DNA of 64,000 nucleotides, taken from positions 186,001-250,000 of the forward strand of contig BGKB01000023.1 in the NCBI GenBank assembly GCA_003116975.1. The letters run 5' to 3'. This document shows positions 20,985 to 30,658 of the stretch, one piece after another. A program made the position numbers and the translations under genes. The stretch is from Aurantiochytrium sp. KH105 (lineage: Eukaryota > Sar > Bigyra > Thraustochytrida > Thraustochytriidae). How positions within the stretch are numbered: position 1 is the first letter of the stretch; every line of letters starts with the position of its first letter. A model generated the notes under the pieces. It was not told the DNA's origin. It ran no database searches and saw nothing but the letters and a program-made list of their open reading frames with translations.

Positions 20985-21615
20985 AGTACTGGTCGTCCAT
21001 GCGACAAAGAGTTCGGCGAAACATGAAGTTGTTGAAGACGACGAGGAGGAGGAGGAAAGCTCTCCCAAGCTGGAGCATGTGGCTCTTTCCAGGCCAATGA
21101 TAAATGCTCCTCGTCGCCGCCGGCCGCCCAAGGCGATCGCCTTTGTGGCCGAGGTCAATGTGACGCCGACCAACAACAAGCTGGCTCGCCTCACACACGG
21201 CCTTACGTTCAAACTCGATGATGGCGCGGGCAATCTCTTGACCATGTACAGCTCGTCGTTGTCGGAGCATGACCAGTGGGTCCAGCGTATTGCAAGCGCC
21301 ATTCATCTTCAGCAGCTGGAGGCGAAGCTGATTCGGGCGCAGCGCAAGGATATGCTCAGCTCCCTCCAAGCCAAGGCTGAGCTCGAAAACTTTCAAAAGA
21401 CAGGTGACTTTACGTATGAAGGTTTCATCGAGATCATGAGTGGCAAGTCGCGCTCGCCGACGTGGAAGCGCAAGTATTGTGTTCTGGATAAGGACTCGTT
21501 CTCGATCTACAGCTCGTCGACGACCAAAGGCAAGAAGCCCAGCAAGCGCGTCACCTTTTGCGCCGATTCGGCCGTGCTCGATGTTCACCACCGTATCCTC
21601 AAGCCCTCGCTTTAG
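19570..21615 (+). CDS. PH - LIM - acidic linker - split PH-like protein
   Basis: A 681-residue protein. A PH domain spans about residues 6-105 (ends EKRDWIEALRAG, the C-terminal PH helix with its Trp). A perfect LIM zinc-binding domain lies at 257-308 with spacing C-x2-C-x17-H-x2-C-x2-C-x2-C-x17-C-x2-H. A long Glu/Asp-rich linker covers about 415-505. The C-terminus has a segment like the second half of a PH domain (about 520-578, ending HDQWVQRIASAIH). After a helix comes a segment like the first half (about 616-681, FTYEGFIEIMS, WKRKYCVLDKD), where the protein stops. Such proteins usually bring cytoskeletal partners to phosphoinositide membranes; that role is inference. The ATG at 19570 is chosen because the PH domain begins there and upstream residues are repeat-derived. 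An unseen 3' exon could complete the last PH. Confidence 0.85.
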
Positions 21616-22245
21616 AAACTCTCTGTCTGCAGGAGAGAGAGAGAGAGAGAGAGAGTTCGTGTGTGCGTGTGAGCGTATGAGCGAGCGGCTCAGCGAAGTG
21701 ACATGAAAGCCGAGCACTGCGTTATTTTTCTTTTGTTTTTCCTTTTGTTTCAACTCAGTCATCATTCCTTTCACCCTTCCAAGTCAATCATCAAACTCTC
21801 AAATTACAAAATTTCTTCTTCATGTGAGAACCATCAGGTTTTCGACTTGCGAGCCTTGTACTTGTGTCAGCAACGATCACGATTGAATGATCATGTCGTT
21901 GACCAAGTGAAAGAAACTAAACCTGTTCAAAGCAAAAGAGCGTTCCACTTTCCCGCGAGTCGCTATCAATTGAATCCCCGAGCGAGCAACCAGGAATGCC
22001 CTTTTCTTGTTCTTGTTTTGGCCTGGTCAAAGAGTTCGCCAGTCCATCTTTCACAGTCTCTTGTACATGTTTTATTGAGACAAAACCCAAAGCATCATCA
22101 CCAACAAAAGCCCCCTTTCTTCCTGCAATCACTTGATCACTGACAGATTGATTAGGGCTGCCTTCGATAAATGTCAAGCAATGCCTCGTTTTGGAAACCA
22201 TGAAGAAAGGAGAGAGAGAACTCAGTCAAATCAGAGATCAAGTGT
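21616..22245. other. convergent 3' spacer
   Basis: 630 bp between converging genes, with a GA dinucleotide run just after the PH-LIM stop (21632-21655) and AT-rich DNA beyond. No gene seen. Confidence 0.6.
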
Positions 22246-23982
22246 TCATCGTCGCGTGCGCCGATTGTTCTTCGAGTTGGCCTTGTTGCGAGAAAATTTG
22301 TTCGTGCCCTTGCGCTGTCGAAAACTCGTTGGAGGCGGTGCCTCCGGAGAGCGAATGGCAGCATAGGGGTTTGTCAATCGGGCGCGCTCCTTTGCTGGCA
22401 AGACAGCCTGCATGAGGGTGTCCGCAAGCCGACGATCGTGGTGGGTGTCTTTGACAATGAGCGTAACGAGACCTTTCTCGCCCATGCCACGCGCGGTTCG
22501 GCCGACGCGATGCACAAAGTCAGAAATGCTTGAAGGGAGATCAAACATGATGACATGGTCAACATTGAAGTCGAGGCCCCGCGCAGCCAAGTCTGTACAG
22601 AGAAGAATCTTATGTTGTACCGAGGTGGCATACGATGGCGGGGGCTGGTTAAAAGCATCCCACTGCGAAGCTCGTAGCTCTGGGCCCATGCCGCCATGAA
22701 TGCTAAAGACAGCGTAGCCGGATTCGTGCTCTTCACCCTCGAGGTAGTAGCCGGTCGAGCGGCAGCTTGCAAGCGAGTTGCAAAACACAATCGTTCGTGT
22801 CTCTCGGCGACTTGCGTCCTGGACAACGGCGGGTGATTCGATGTATGACTGGATCGCACTACCGAGCGATGCGTGCTTGCTGATCTGGGGGCAAGGTATG
22901 ACCTCAAAGCGCAGATTTGGATTCAGCGCTCCCAGACCTGGGCTTCGGAACACGTGCAGGTTCCCCTTGAAGGCCTTTGCGCAAGCTTGCATCCATTGCA
23001 TAGACTGAGCGGTTGCATCATCACGCCCGTACGCGTGTTTTCTCACCATAGCGTTCGCCTTGTTGCGCGAAGCAATGACGGTGGCTCCGGTAAAGACGAT
23101 CATGCGCAAATCTGCTTTTTCTGCGAGCAGGCGAATGAGGTGCGCAATTTCGTTACGGAACCCAGCGTCTTCGGCCAAGACAGTGTCGGCCTCGTCAATG
23201 ACGAGGTAGCGGACGTCTCCCAAGAACAAACGGCGTTCATCCCAAAGGTACATGCATCGCGAGGGCGTCGACACGACCAGGTCAAGGGGCCGCGACTCGT
23301 TGTAGCGCTGAGCCCTTTGCGAAACGCCTCCGGTCAGAGAAGCGACGCGCAATTTTGCAGTATGAGAGATTTTCCGGGCCACCATGCTAATTTGGTCGCA
23401 CAGTTCACGGGTCGGCGACAAAACTAGAGCGCGGGGCCGTGCGCGCTTTTCGTTTACGCCTGTGATGCGTTCTTCAATTTTCAATCGCTGCATGACGGGC
23501 GCGAGGAAAGCCAAAGTTTTGCCAGAACCCGTCTCGGAGGCAATAGCGGCGCAAGGGATGTGGCGAATGTCGTTTCTTCCCGCATCAGGCTCTTGGTCGC
23601 TTTCCTTGGCCAGCTTGAGCAGTGCGGGCACGCTCATTTCCTGGATGGCAGTCGGTTCGCGCAAACGCATTTCTGCAAAGGCTTCGGTGATTTCCGCACC
23701 GAGACCGAGTTCTCCAAACTTTTGTCGCGTGCCCTTACTGTCCTCAAAGCTCAGCTCCTCGCGGTTGCCTGTCTTGACCCACTCGCGCAGCTGTGCCGCG
23801 GCAGGATTGCCTCGCTTGCGCGCCTCGCCGCTGCCGGCATCAGCGCTGCTCACGCTTGCGCTGACGCCACTGCTGCTGGTGCTGGTGCTGCTTGTAGCAA
23901 GTCTTCTGCACAGTCTGCTGCCACCCCGCGCGCGCCATAGCAGCGGCGCGCGCGCTGCCGATGATACCGCTGCCGACCACAT
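22246..23982 (-). CDS. DEAD-box RNA helicase, probably organellar
   Basis: A 578-residue protein with the full DEAD-box motif set: Q-motif REPTAIQ, motif I SETGSGKT (149-156), Ia PTREL, Ib TPSR, II DEAD (263-266), III TGAT in place of SAT, IV IVFCNS, V TDLAARGLDF and VI HRVGRTARG. It unwinds or remodels RNA at the cost of ATP. Residues 1-30 (Ser, Ala and Arg rich, no acidic residue) look like a mitochondrial presequence, and the Lys/Arg/Asn-rich tail from about 550 is typical of RNA-binding extensions in MSS116/RH-type helicases. The frame is open to 24117, but the ATG at 23982 starts this presequence. COX20 lies upstream on the same strand, 592 bp away. Confidence 0.92.
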   Translation of the reverse strand: MWSAAVSSAARAPLLWRARGGSRLCRRLATSSTSTSSSGVSASVSSADAGSGEARKRGNPAAAQLREWVKTGNREELSFEDSKGTRQKFGELGLGAEITEAFAEMRLREPTAIQEMSVPALLKLAKESDQEPDAGRNDIRHIPCAAIASETGSGKTLAFLAPVMQRLKIEERITGVNEKRARPRALVLSPTRELCDQISMVARKISHTAKLRVASLTGGVSQRAQRYNESRPLDLVVSTPSRCMYLWDERRLFLGDVRYLVIDEADTVLAEDAGFRNEIAHLIRLLAEKADLRMIVFTGATVIASRNKANAMVRKHAYGRDDATAQSMQWMQACAKAFKGNLHVFRSPGLGALNPNLRFEVIPCPQISKHASLGSAIQSYIESPAVVQDASRRETRTIVFCNSLASCRSTGYYLEGEEHESGYAVFSIHGGMGPELRASQWDAFNQPPPSYATSVQHKILLCTDLAARGLDFNVDHVIMFDLPSSISDFVHRVGRTARGMGEKGLVTLIVKDTHHDRRLADTLMQAVLPAKERARLTNPYAAIRSPEAPPPTSFRQRKGTNKFSRNKANSKNNRRTRR

Positions 23983-24574
23983 GGCGGCGCGCTCTCTGCT
24001 TTTCCGGTTCTGCGGAGCCACTCGCTCGTTCACAAGGCACTCACTTACTCCTTCACTCACCTGACCCAACCAGCTTTGATGCAAGGCGAACGTGGCCCAA
24101 AACGGGCAGCACTTCACTAGAATCTAGCGAGCTGACTGCGCGTGTACGTTCTCGCTCGCCGATGACAAGGCAGCGCGATTGGAGGCAAGACCCCTTGGCC
24201 ATGCCATGCCATGCCATGCCATGCTTGCATGGGCAAGGTCGCAGATATACAGAGATGTGTGTTTTTTTTTTATTGATCTTGTGGTCATGGACAAGATAAG
24301 GAGGGAAGCGGTGGAGTTGAAGGAGGCTTGCAACCTCTTTGATCGTCATGACTAGGTGGATGACCTCCTTTTCTGATCTCCCTTCTCATAAGTCAAATAA
24401 ATGGCTATTGGCGGGCACAAAGCGAACGCTCCCAGCAAGTTTACCTGACGTGCGTGCTCTGACTCCTGCAGCGCAGTAAAGTCTGAACTGTACAGAACAG
24501 ACCTGTGTTTGATCATGCCTAGCGCGGGGGAATTCACGCGCGCACGCAGGCGAGAAAAAGAATTATACCCTACG
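23983..24574. other. spacer between COX20 and the helicase
   Basis: 592 bp. It should hold the helicase promoter and the COX20 3' end. It contains the CCATG tract at 24197-24225 and a T-run near 24263. No gene seen. Confidence 0.5.
24197..24225. repeat. CCATG pentanucleotide tract
   Basis: Five CCATG units followed by a degenerate one; similar units recur at 41.07 kb on the opposite strand. Confidence 0.85.
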
Positions 24575-24874
24575 CTACGACTCATCGCTGGAGTCGGGCA
24601 TGGCTCGACGCTCGTGCATTTTCGCTTGACGCTCGTTCATGAGCTTGATGGAGTCGAGCATTTTGGAGCGTTTCTCATGGTACTCGTATCTGCATCCTGC
24701 AAAGGAAATGATCGAGACGACGCACATCATCTTGATGCCCCAGTCAATAGCAGAAATGTGGTGCCGCGTGCCAAAGTATCTGTGTGCGCCGACGACGGCG
24801 CCGGAAGCGACACCCAGTGCTGCTGACTCCCACGCGCACGGGACGTCCCAGAGCGCCTGCGGTCCACTGCCCAT
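24575..24874 (-). CDS. COX20: cytochrome c oxidase assembly protein COX20
   Basis: A 99-residue protein with the COX20/FAM36A layout. An N-terminal WDVPCAWESA motif corresponds to the family's TPCARxS. The first hydrophobic helix is Gly/Ala-rich (LGVASGAVVGAHRYF), and the second (about 43-61) ends in the conserved CRYEYHEKR. A charged C-terminal tail follows. COX20 is an inner-membrane chaperone that holds newly made COX2 during complex IV assembly. The length is close to the human protein (118). The ATG is the first in frame and needs no intron. It is divergent from the WD40 gene at 25388. Confidence 0.78.
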   Translation of the reverse strand: MGSGPQALWDVPCAWESAALGVASGAVVGAHRYFGTRHHISAIDWGIKMMCVVSIISFAGCRYEYHEKRSKMLDSIKLMNERQAKMHERRAMPDSSDES

Positions 24875-25387
24875 CTTCTCCCTTCCCCCCCCCTTCCCTA
24901 TCTCTGCGCTCCAGGTCTCGCTCCGGGCCTCGGAGCTCGCGGCTCGCCGCGTTACTTATCCCGAAAGCGTCGCCTTGGTTGGCGAGCGAGGTCAACGAGG
25001 TCTTCGCTTCCTCCGCTCGCTCGCAAGCTCCGTTCCGCTCCCGCCCGAGCTCTGTCTCGAGGCTGGAGATGACGGAAACGCGCTCCGCCGCGGGCTGGCT
25101 GCAGGTCTCGGTCCTTGTCCCTCCCGGAGTGCGAGAGGGCTTTGCTTTGCGCGCAAGCTTGGGCCAACTCGGTATTGTGGCTCACGTCAAGCTTTTCGGG
25201 CCTCGCTTGCGTGCAATTTCGGGGGCCCCAATCGGGTGCCCGGCCGAGGCCCCTTGCCTAACGTCGACAACTTCCCCAACGTCGAGCACCAGAACTGCAT
25301 CCAGGCGGACCGCGAGAGGCGCGAGCCTTGGGCGGAGCGCGGCGGAGCGCGGCGGAGCACGAGAGCGCGCGAGGGAGCGGCGCGCGC
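24875..25387. promoter_or_regulatory. divergent spacer, COX20/WD40 gene
   Basis: 513 bp of CpG-rich DNA between diverging start codons. Several frames are open across it, as expected from base composition; none resembles a family. No TATA element was recognised. Confidence 0.45.
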
Positions 25388-26704
25388 ATGGCCCCGGCGA
25401 CGGCAGAGGGCGAGGCGCCGAGGCCCCGCAAGGCAGCGCGATGGAGCGGCCAGGAACAGCCCGCGAAGGCGGGGACTGTGCAGCGCGACAGGGCGCGCGC
25501 TGTCGAGGCGCGGAGGGCCTTGAGCCGCAGGAGAGACGCGTGGCTGCCCGCGGGAAGACCGACGCGGACCGTGGGGGGCTTGGGAGGTCAGAAACCTGCT
25601 CACGGCATCGGGCTCGAGCCCAGCGCTGCCTTCGTCGCCGACCTGGTCGCCGAGAGACTGCACAAGGCCCCGTGGGAGCAAGTTGCGCAGGTGCAGTATC
25701 GACGCGTGACCGCGGTTCGAGTGCTTTCGCAACACCCGCAAACGTCTGGGTTGCGGCAACGTCTCGCAGTCATTGGCGACGACCTTGGCAAACTGAGCAT
25801 TTTGAAATTGGGTGGAGACTCCAGAGCTTCGCAAGGCGTGCTGAGCGAGGCGGCAGCCACGGGCCCGCGTCGCGTTGAAGACATGGTCACGGTTGGCCCG
25901 CGCCTCGTTGTTGAGCGAGCACACAGTGTACAAGTGTATGATGTTATGCCACAGGGCGCATTGCACCAGAGCCAAGAATTTCAAGTTGCCCCTTTGACGG
26001 CACTTTCTTCGGTCCGCGTGAGTGCTTGTACGCTTGATTCGCCAACTGTCTTTGTGAGCCATTGCGCCTCAGATGGCGTGCTTCGCTGGTGGGATTTGCG
26101 GGGTCCACCTCGACCAATACGAGAGACGGCCACGTCTGCGCGGAGACTTTGCTCGCTCACGTGCTGCGCAGAAGACGTCGACATCGTTGCCATGGTGACC
26201 AGCGAAGGAGAATTGCATGTGTATCGTGGCGACGAACGCTTGACTCTGGATATTACCCAGCGTCATAGTGAAGGAGCGACCTGGAATCCATATACGGCAT
26301 CCTTTGAGCGACCTATTGCGCCACACCATCAGCCCGTCATGAGTGCGACACCTCTGGATGCCCAGCTTCTGGTAACTGCAGATGGTCAGGATATGAAATT
26401 ATGGTCTTTGCGCACGGGCCAGGGGTTATCTAGTGTCAGTGCGCCTCAACGATTTCGATGCGGTCCTGTAGCGACGCAAGCATCGTTGTCGTGCTCCCCG
26501 CGCTTGTACACACTTTCGTGCGATACCGAGGTGTCCGAGTACACGGTGTGTCGACGCACTCAGCAGCTTGAGCATCTTCGGACCAGTGTTTTCCTCGATG
26601 TCGAGGACTGCCCCGAGTCTGTCGCTTTTGATGTTGGTGCAGCTGGGGGTTGCTGTGTGGTGGCAGACTCGCGCGGAGGCTTGCACGCTAAGGCAGCCAT
26701 CTAG
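25388..26704 (+). CDS. WD40-like beta-propeller protein
   Basis: A 438-residue protein. A basic, Arg/Ala-rich N-terminal 60 residues precede propeller-like repeats. The clearest blades end in DGVLRWWDLRG (about 231-241), GELHVYRGDE and GQDMKLWSLRTG (about 334-345). Residues GGLGGQKP and LVAERLHKAPWEQVAQ before the propeller did not point to a named family. WD40 propellers are scaffolds, so no substrate is proposed; a nucleoporin or chromatin-associated WD40 protein would fit the size and basic tail, but this is a guess. The ATG at 25388 lies in a CGCATGG context; the frame is open a little further upstream without another good start. Confidence 0.75.
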   Translation: MAPATAEGEAPRPRKAARWSGQEQPAKAGTVQRDRARAVEARRALSRRRDAWLPAGRPTRTVGGLGGQKPAHGIGLEPSAAFVADLVAERLHKAPWEQVAQVQYRRVTAVRVLSQHPQTSGLRQRLAVIGDDLGKLSILKLGGDSRASQGVLSEAAATGPRRVEDMVTVGPRLVVERAHSVQVYDVMPQGALHQSQEFQVAPLTALSSVRVSACTLDSPTVFVSHCASDGVLRWWDLRGPPRPIRETATSARRLCSLTCCAEDVDIVAMVTSEGELHVYRGDERLTLDITQRHSEGATWNPYTASFERPIAPHHQPVMSATPLDAQLLVTADGQDMKLWSLRTGQGLSSVSAPQRFRCGPVATQASLSCSPRLYTLSCDTEVSEYTVCRRTQQLEHLRTSVFLDVEDCPESVAFDVGAAGGCCVVADSRGGLHAKAAI

Positions 26705-27413
26705 AACGTAGTAGCATTGAAGGTTTGTCTCCATCTGAATTGTTGTAATTGTAAAGCTTTTATGTTTGTGACTGACAGTGCAAGGTGATTGCTCAAGTGA
26801 GTTTCTTCTTGTATTGATATCCCAAGATCTCTTTCTCCCGGCCGATAAAATGTTTCATGTGTTTTTCTTGCCCCCGTCTCGTTCTCAGAATGCGCTCCTC
26901 AAGCACCAATCGGCGGGCCATCGATTCACACGAAAAGCCAAGCATGCATTCAATTGCGTGAGACCAAGTGATTGGCATGAGGTGACTTTCTCTTTTTTAA
27001 GTTTTCTAGCCTTCATGTAAGCCACTAGTTTGCGACTATCAGTACGAGCGCAACTTATTTGTTGTCTCGAGATACCAAACTCTTTCTGCATGCTTCACGC
27101 GTCCCTTTCCCCCCGTCCCATTCTGCATGTGCGTCCCAAAAGCACCAACGATCGATCCATCTATGCTATGCAAGGCGTCTCGTCTCGACGCGCGCCATCG
27201 CAGTCACGACCTTCGTCGTCCACGAGACCAGAGCCGCAGGACCTCGTCCTTCTCGCCATGCGAGTGTCGGTCGTTCGCGGGCCTTTCTGTGTCCACGGTA
27301 TGCGCACGCACTCCCATCGGCATCCAATCTGGCTGCTGCAGTCTTGGACATTCTTCCATTCTCCCATTCGCTCTCGTGCATACGTCGATTGGGAGGCGCG
27401 GCGGTGGTTGGAC
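26705..27413. other. spacer between two rightward genes
   Basis: 709 bp. The first part is AT-rich 3' sequence. No gene supportable before the small ORF at 27414. Confidence 0.5.
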
Positions 27414-27662
27414 ATGGAGCGCGGCGCCCAGCAGCAGCAGCAGCAGCGGCAGCAGGAGCAGCAGCCCGCGGGCGAGGCGGCGTACGTGGCGATCGCGGCG
27501 GAGATCGCGAGCCTCGGCGCGGAGCTGCGCGCGCTCGACGCCTCCGCAGACGCGCTCGTGCGGCATCGGGAGGAGGTGGTGTTGCCGTTCGTGGCCGCCA
27601 CGGAGCGCGTGCTGGGCCGCGCCAGGGCCGCGAGCGCGAGCACGAGCACGGAGGCCAAGTAG
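27414..27662 (+). CDS. possible 82-residue Gln-rich helical protein or upstream ORF
   Basis: ATG-started frame of 82 codons ending 116 bp before the Der start codon. Residues 5-19 are Gln-rich (encoded by CAG repeats). Residues about 22-70 form a predicted continuous helix of heptad character (EIASLGAELRALDASADALV, ATERVLGRARA), with low codon complexity. It matches no family I recognise. It could be a small coiled-coil protein gene, a regulatory upstream ORF on the Der transcript, or a chance frame in GC-rich DNA. Confidence 0.35.
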   Translation: MERGAQQQQQQRQQEQQPAGEAAYVAIAAEIASLGAELRALDASADALVRHREEVVLPFVAATERVLGRARAASASTSTEAK

Positions 27663-27778
27663 AACGAGCTGCAAGCGCAAGGGCTCTACGTGGCACCCGT
27701 CGCAGCCTTTTTGAGGGCAGCAGCAGCGGCAGAAGGAGACGAAGAAGAAGAAGAAGAAGAAGTTCTTTACAAACCAAA

Positions 27779-29965
27779 ATGCTCGCGCCAGTGACCGCTC
27801 TGGCCACGAGAACGACGACGACGAGGAGCGCGACGAGGGGCGCTTTGAATGCAACGACATTGGCGCGCCCAAGACCCAGGGTATGGCCACTCGCGCGCCG
27901 AGGTCTCTGCAGCAGTAATCCGCCCAGCAACACGGGAGACTCGAAGCCGGATGCTGCTGGTTCGACTTTTGAGCACGAAGAGACGGCCAAGATTGCCACG
28001 GCGGTGCGCGATGGCCTTATGGCCGTCGAGAACGGGCAGATTTTCCGTAAACGCGAAGGTGCGCTACGGAATGCGCCCAAACACGACTTTGAGCTTGCCA
28101 AGTTCTATGCGACGATCGTCGGGCGTCCCAATGTGGGCAAGTCGACCATTTACAATCGCTTGGTCAAGGCGCGCGATGCGATCGTGAGCGCAGTGCCGGG
28201 CACGACTCGCGATCGCAAAGAGGGTACAGCGCAGCTGGGCGCTCTGGAATTTGTCTTGTGCGACACGGGTGGCTTTGAGGACATTGCGCAGAGAAAGCGG
28301 AAGCGGCCAACCGAACTGCTTGCTCCCGTGCACGGCCCCGAGCTGGTGGACGCGATGCACTTTCAAATGTCTCAGGCGATTCACCAGGCGGATGTGGTGA
28401 TTATGGTCGTGGACGCAAAGGAGGGAATTACAGCAGAAGACGTGGAGCTCGCGCGGTGGGTGCGACGGCAAGTGCGGAGTTCGCACGGTATTCGTGATGA
28501 GGCAGGGAAAACATTGGCAACTGGTTTTGTGCTGCTGGCCAACAAGTCGGAAGGTAGAGGTGAGGCCTTTTCGTGGGCCAGCGAGGGCGACCATCATTGG
28601 CAGTCGTTCCTGGTCGACTGCTTCAAATTGACCTTTGGTGAGCCAGTACCAATTTCTGCCGAGCACGGGCAAGGATTTAGTGACATTCACAATGCGCTTT
28701 TGCCGTTTGGTATTGCGAGTGGAGTGAGAACGCAACTTGCGAGCGAGGCTTACGCGGCACGAAAGGAGACGCTGGCATCAAGTAATAATGATGCGCAAGA
28801 TGCTGAAGAAAGCGACGAGATCGTGACGCTCGAGCCGGAGACCGGCGCCAAGCTTGTGCGACGAATGCACGAGAACCGCGAGGCCATTCACATCGCTATT
28901 GTGGGACGCCCCAACGTGGGCAAGTCGACGCTCGTCAACGAGATTGTTGGCCAGCAGCGTTGCATCGCAGGTCCGATGCCGGGTTTGACGCGAGACACGG
29001 TTGCCATTGACTGGGAATTTGAAGGCCGTCGCTTGCGCCTCGTGGATACGGCTGGCATTCGTTCGCGCACGCGTCTCTTCGGAGGCAGTGGTGGCAAGCG
29101 AGCCGAGTCCGAGGTGCGCCGCAAGGTGCAAGAGAATCTGCGCAAGGGGAAGTCGCAAAAAGTAGACTCGAGCCTGGAAGACCTTTCAATTCAGAGCTCG
29201 TTGCGCGCCTTGGATCGATCGCAGGTGGTTGTTGTCGTTGTGGACGTAATGGCGCAGGCTCGTGATCCGGACTCGAGCGGCCCGTTGACACGGCACGATA
29301 TGGACTTGATCTCGCGCGTCCTTGACGAGGGCCGTGGTTTGGTGGTGGCGGCGAACAAGTGCGACTTGGCCGAGGCGCATGTTGCGGCTTCGAATTACAA
29401 AATGGACGTGATTGAGTTCGTCCGTCACCACGTGGAGTCGGCTATTCCCATGGCAGTAGGCGTCCCTGTGGTGCCAATGTCTGCCTTGAATGGGGCAGGC
29501 GTGGACGAGTTGCTGCCAACGATTGTGGACATGTATGACCGATGGCGGTCACGCATTCCGACTGCACAGCTTAATGAATGGCGTTCCATGGCTCAACTGC
29601 AGCAGCCGCCACCCCCTTTGAAGGGCGCCAAGGTGGCAAACTCGCATATTCGCTCTGGCCCGCTCAAAATTAAGTACATGACACAGGCATCGACGCGGCC
29701 GCCTACGTTTGTGTGCTTTGTAAACCGTACGCGCGCGACGAGTCGTCTGCTTCCGGATTCGTACCAGCGATTCATGCAAAATAGTATCCGGAAGCACTTT
29801 GGCTTGGGTGGCGTACCGCTGCGAATCCTCGTACGCGGTAGTGACGAGATGGGTCGTCGCAAACGTCCAACTGGCAAGAGATCTGAGTTTGCCGGTGGGT
29901 CTCGCAAACATGGCCGTGGTGAGGGCGGCAAGAAGACTTCGTCCTCGTCGTCCTCCTCTTCCTAA
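27779..29965 (+). CDS. organellar double-GTPase Der/EngA
   Basis: A 728-residue protein with two Era-like G domains in tandem, the hallmark of Der/EngA, which assembles the large ribosomal subunit in bacteria and organelles. Domain 1 has G1 GRPNVGKST (115-123), G3 DTGG and G4 NKSE. Domain 2 has G1 GRPNVGKST (about 376-384), G3 DTAG and G4 NKCD. The C-terminal KH-like domain follows (IKYMTQASTRPPTFVCFVN, then LPDSYQRFMQNSIRKHFGL and VPLRILVRG), then a Lys/Ser-rich tail. It is longer than bacterial Der (about 490) through an N-terminal presequence and inserts in both G domains. The first about 45 residues are Thr/Arg/Ala-rich without acids, a likely mitochondrial or plastid targeting peptide. 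The frame is open to 27059, but the ATG at 27779 (CAAAATGC) starts this presequence. Confidence 0.92.
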   Translation: MLAPVTALATRTTTTRSATRGALNATTLARPRPRVWPLARRGLCSSNPPSNTGDSKPDAAGSTFEHEETAKIATAVRDGLMAVENGQIFRKREGALRNAPKHDFELAKFYATIVGRPNVGKSTIYNRLVKARDAIVSAVPGTTRDRKEGTAQLGALEFVLCDTGGFEDIAQRKRKRPTELLAPVHGPELVDAMHFQMSQAIHQADVVIMVVDAKEGITAEDVELARWVRRQVRSSHGIRDEAGKTLATGFVLLANKSEGRGEAFSWASEGDHHWQSFLVDCFKLTFGEPVPISAEHGQGFSDIHNALLPFGIASGVRTQLASEAYAARKETLASSNNDAQDAEESDEIVTLEPETGAKLVRRMHENREAIHIAIVGRPNVGKSTLVNEIVGQQRCIAGPMPGLTRDTVAIDWEFEGRRLRLVDTAGIRSRTRLFGGSGGKRAESEVRRKVQENLRKGKSQKVDSSLEDLSIQSSLRALDRSQVVVVVVDVMAQARDPDSSGPLTRHDMDLISRVLDEGRGLVVAANKCDLAEAHVAASNYKMDVIEFVRHHVESAIPMAVGVPVVPMSALNGAGVDELLPTIVDMYDRWRSRIPTAQLNEWRSMAQLQQPPPPLKGAKVANSHIRSGPLKIKYMTQASTRPPTFVCFVNRTRATSRLLPDSYQRFMQNSIRKHFGLGGVPLRILVRGSDEMGRRKRPTGKRSEFAGGSRKHGRGEGGKKTSSSSSSSS

Positions 29966-30658
29966 GTGTCGCGGTCTCTCTGCTTTCCCTTTTCAAGAAA
30001 GAAAACGACTTCATTTCCAAAATGCGGACTTCATGGCGCAAGAGGGCTGTGATCGCTTAAAAATGGTGCAGCGTGAATAAACCGACCGCTTCACTTTATA
30101 ATTGTAAACCATGAAATCTTCCTGCTTTCATAAAATATGTGTGATCAGTGATTGAGTATTGGGGTATGTGATCAGTGATTGAGTATTGGGGTTGTGGCGT
30201 CGGTAGAAAATACGTCTATACATAGCTTTGCCTTGGCATCATAGGATATCAAGAATTCGCGTGTGAGCAATCAAAGATTCATTCTTTGCAATACTCGGCT
30301 GCAGCAAATTGGACTCAGTATCATAAAATGTCCTTAAAACCTTCGAATGAAGCGAATTCGATTCGGCATCGTAAGATTGTTTCTAGAAAACAAGTTGCGT
30401 GCGAAAGAAAACATAACTCGGACGAAACAAAATGAAGGAGGAAAAAAAGTCAAATCATTGTCATCATCCAGGAAATGAGTGGCCGAGGTTGTGACGTGCC
30501 AAAGGTTTAAGGGAGCAAAAAGAGGGTTAAAAAATAACGAAGCACCGTGAGCACGGTTTCCGCGAGCAGAGAAAAAGCTACACAATGGGGCCGATCAGCA
30601 GGCTACTCCGAAGAGAGGTTGCAGACCGAAACGTCTAAACTAGAGCGAGCAGGCAGGC
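29966..30658. other. convergent 3' spacer, Der/AP2
   Basis: 693 bp of AT-rich DNA between converging genes. An AATAAA hexamer lies near 30074, about 110 bp past the Der stop, and may be its poly(A) signal. It holds the 27-bp duplication at 30140-30192. No gene seen. Confidence 0.6.
30140..30192. repeat. 27-bp tandem duplication
   Basis: Two copies of a 27-bp unit beginning TGTGATCAGTGATTGAG, identical over 26 bp, at 30140-30166 and 30167-30192. Confidence 0.9.

Noticed and set aside
24784-25878. 364-codon frame overlapping COX20 and the WD40 gene
   Set aside because: Out of frame with the WD40 repeats and without domain content; a composition artefact.
27059-27778. N-terminal extension of Der
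   Set aside because: The extra 240 residues are compositionally random; the ATG at 27779 begins a good targeting peptide.
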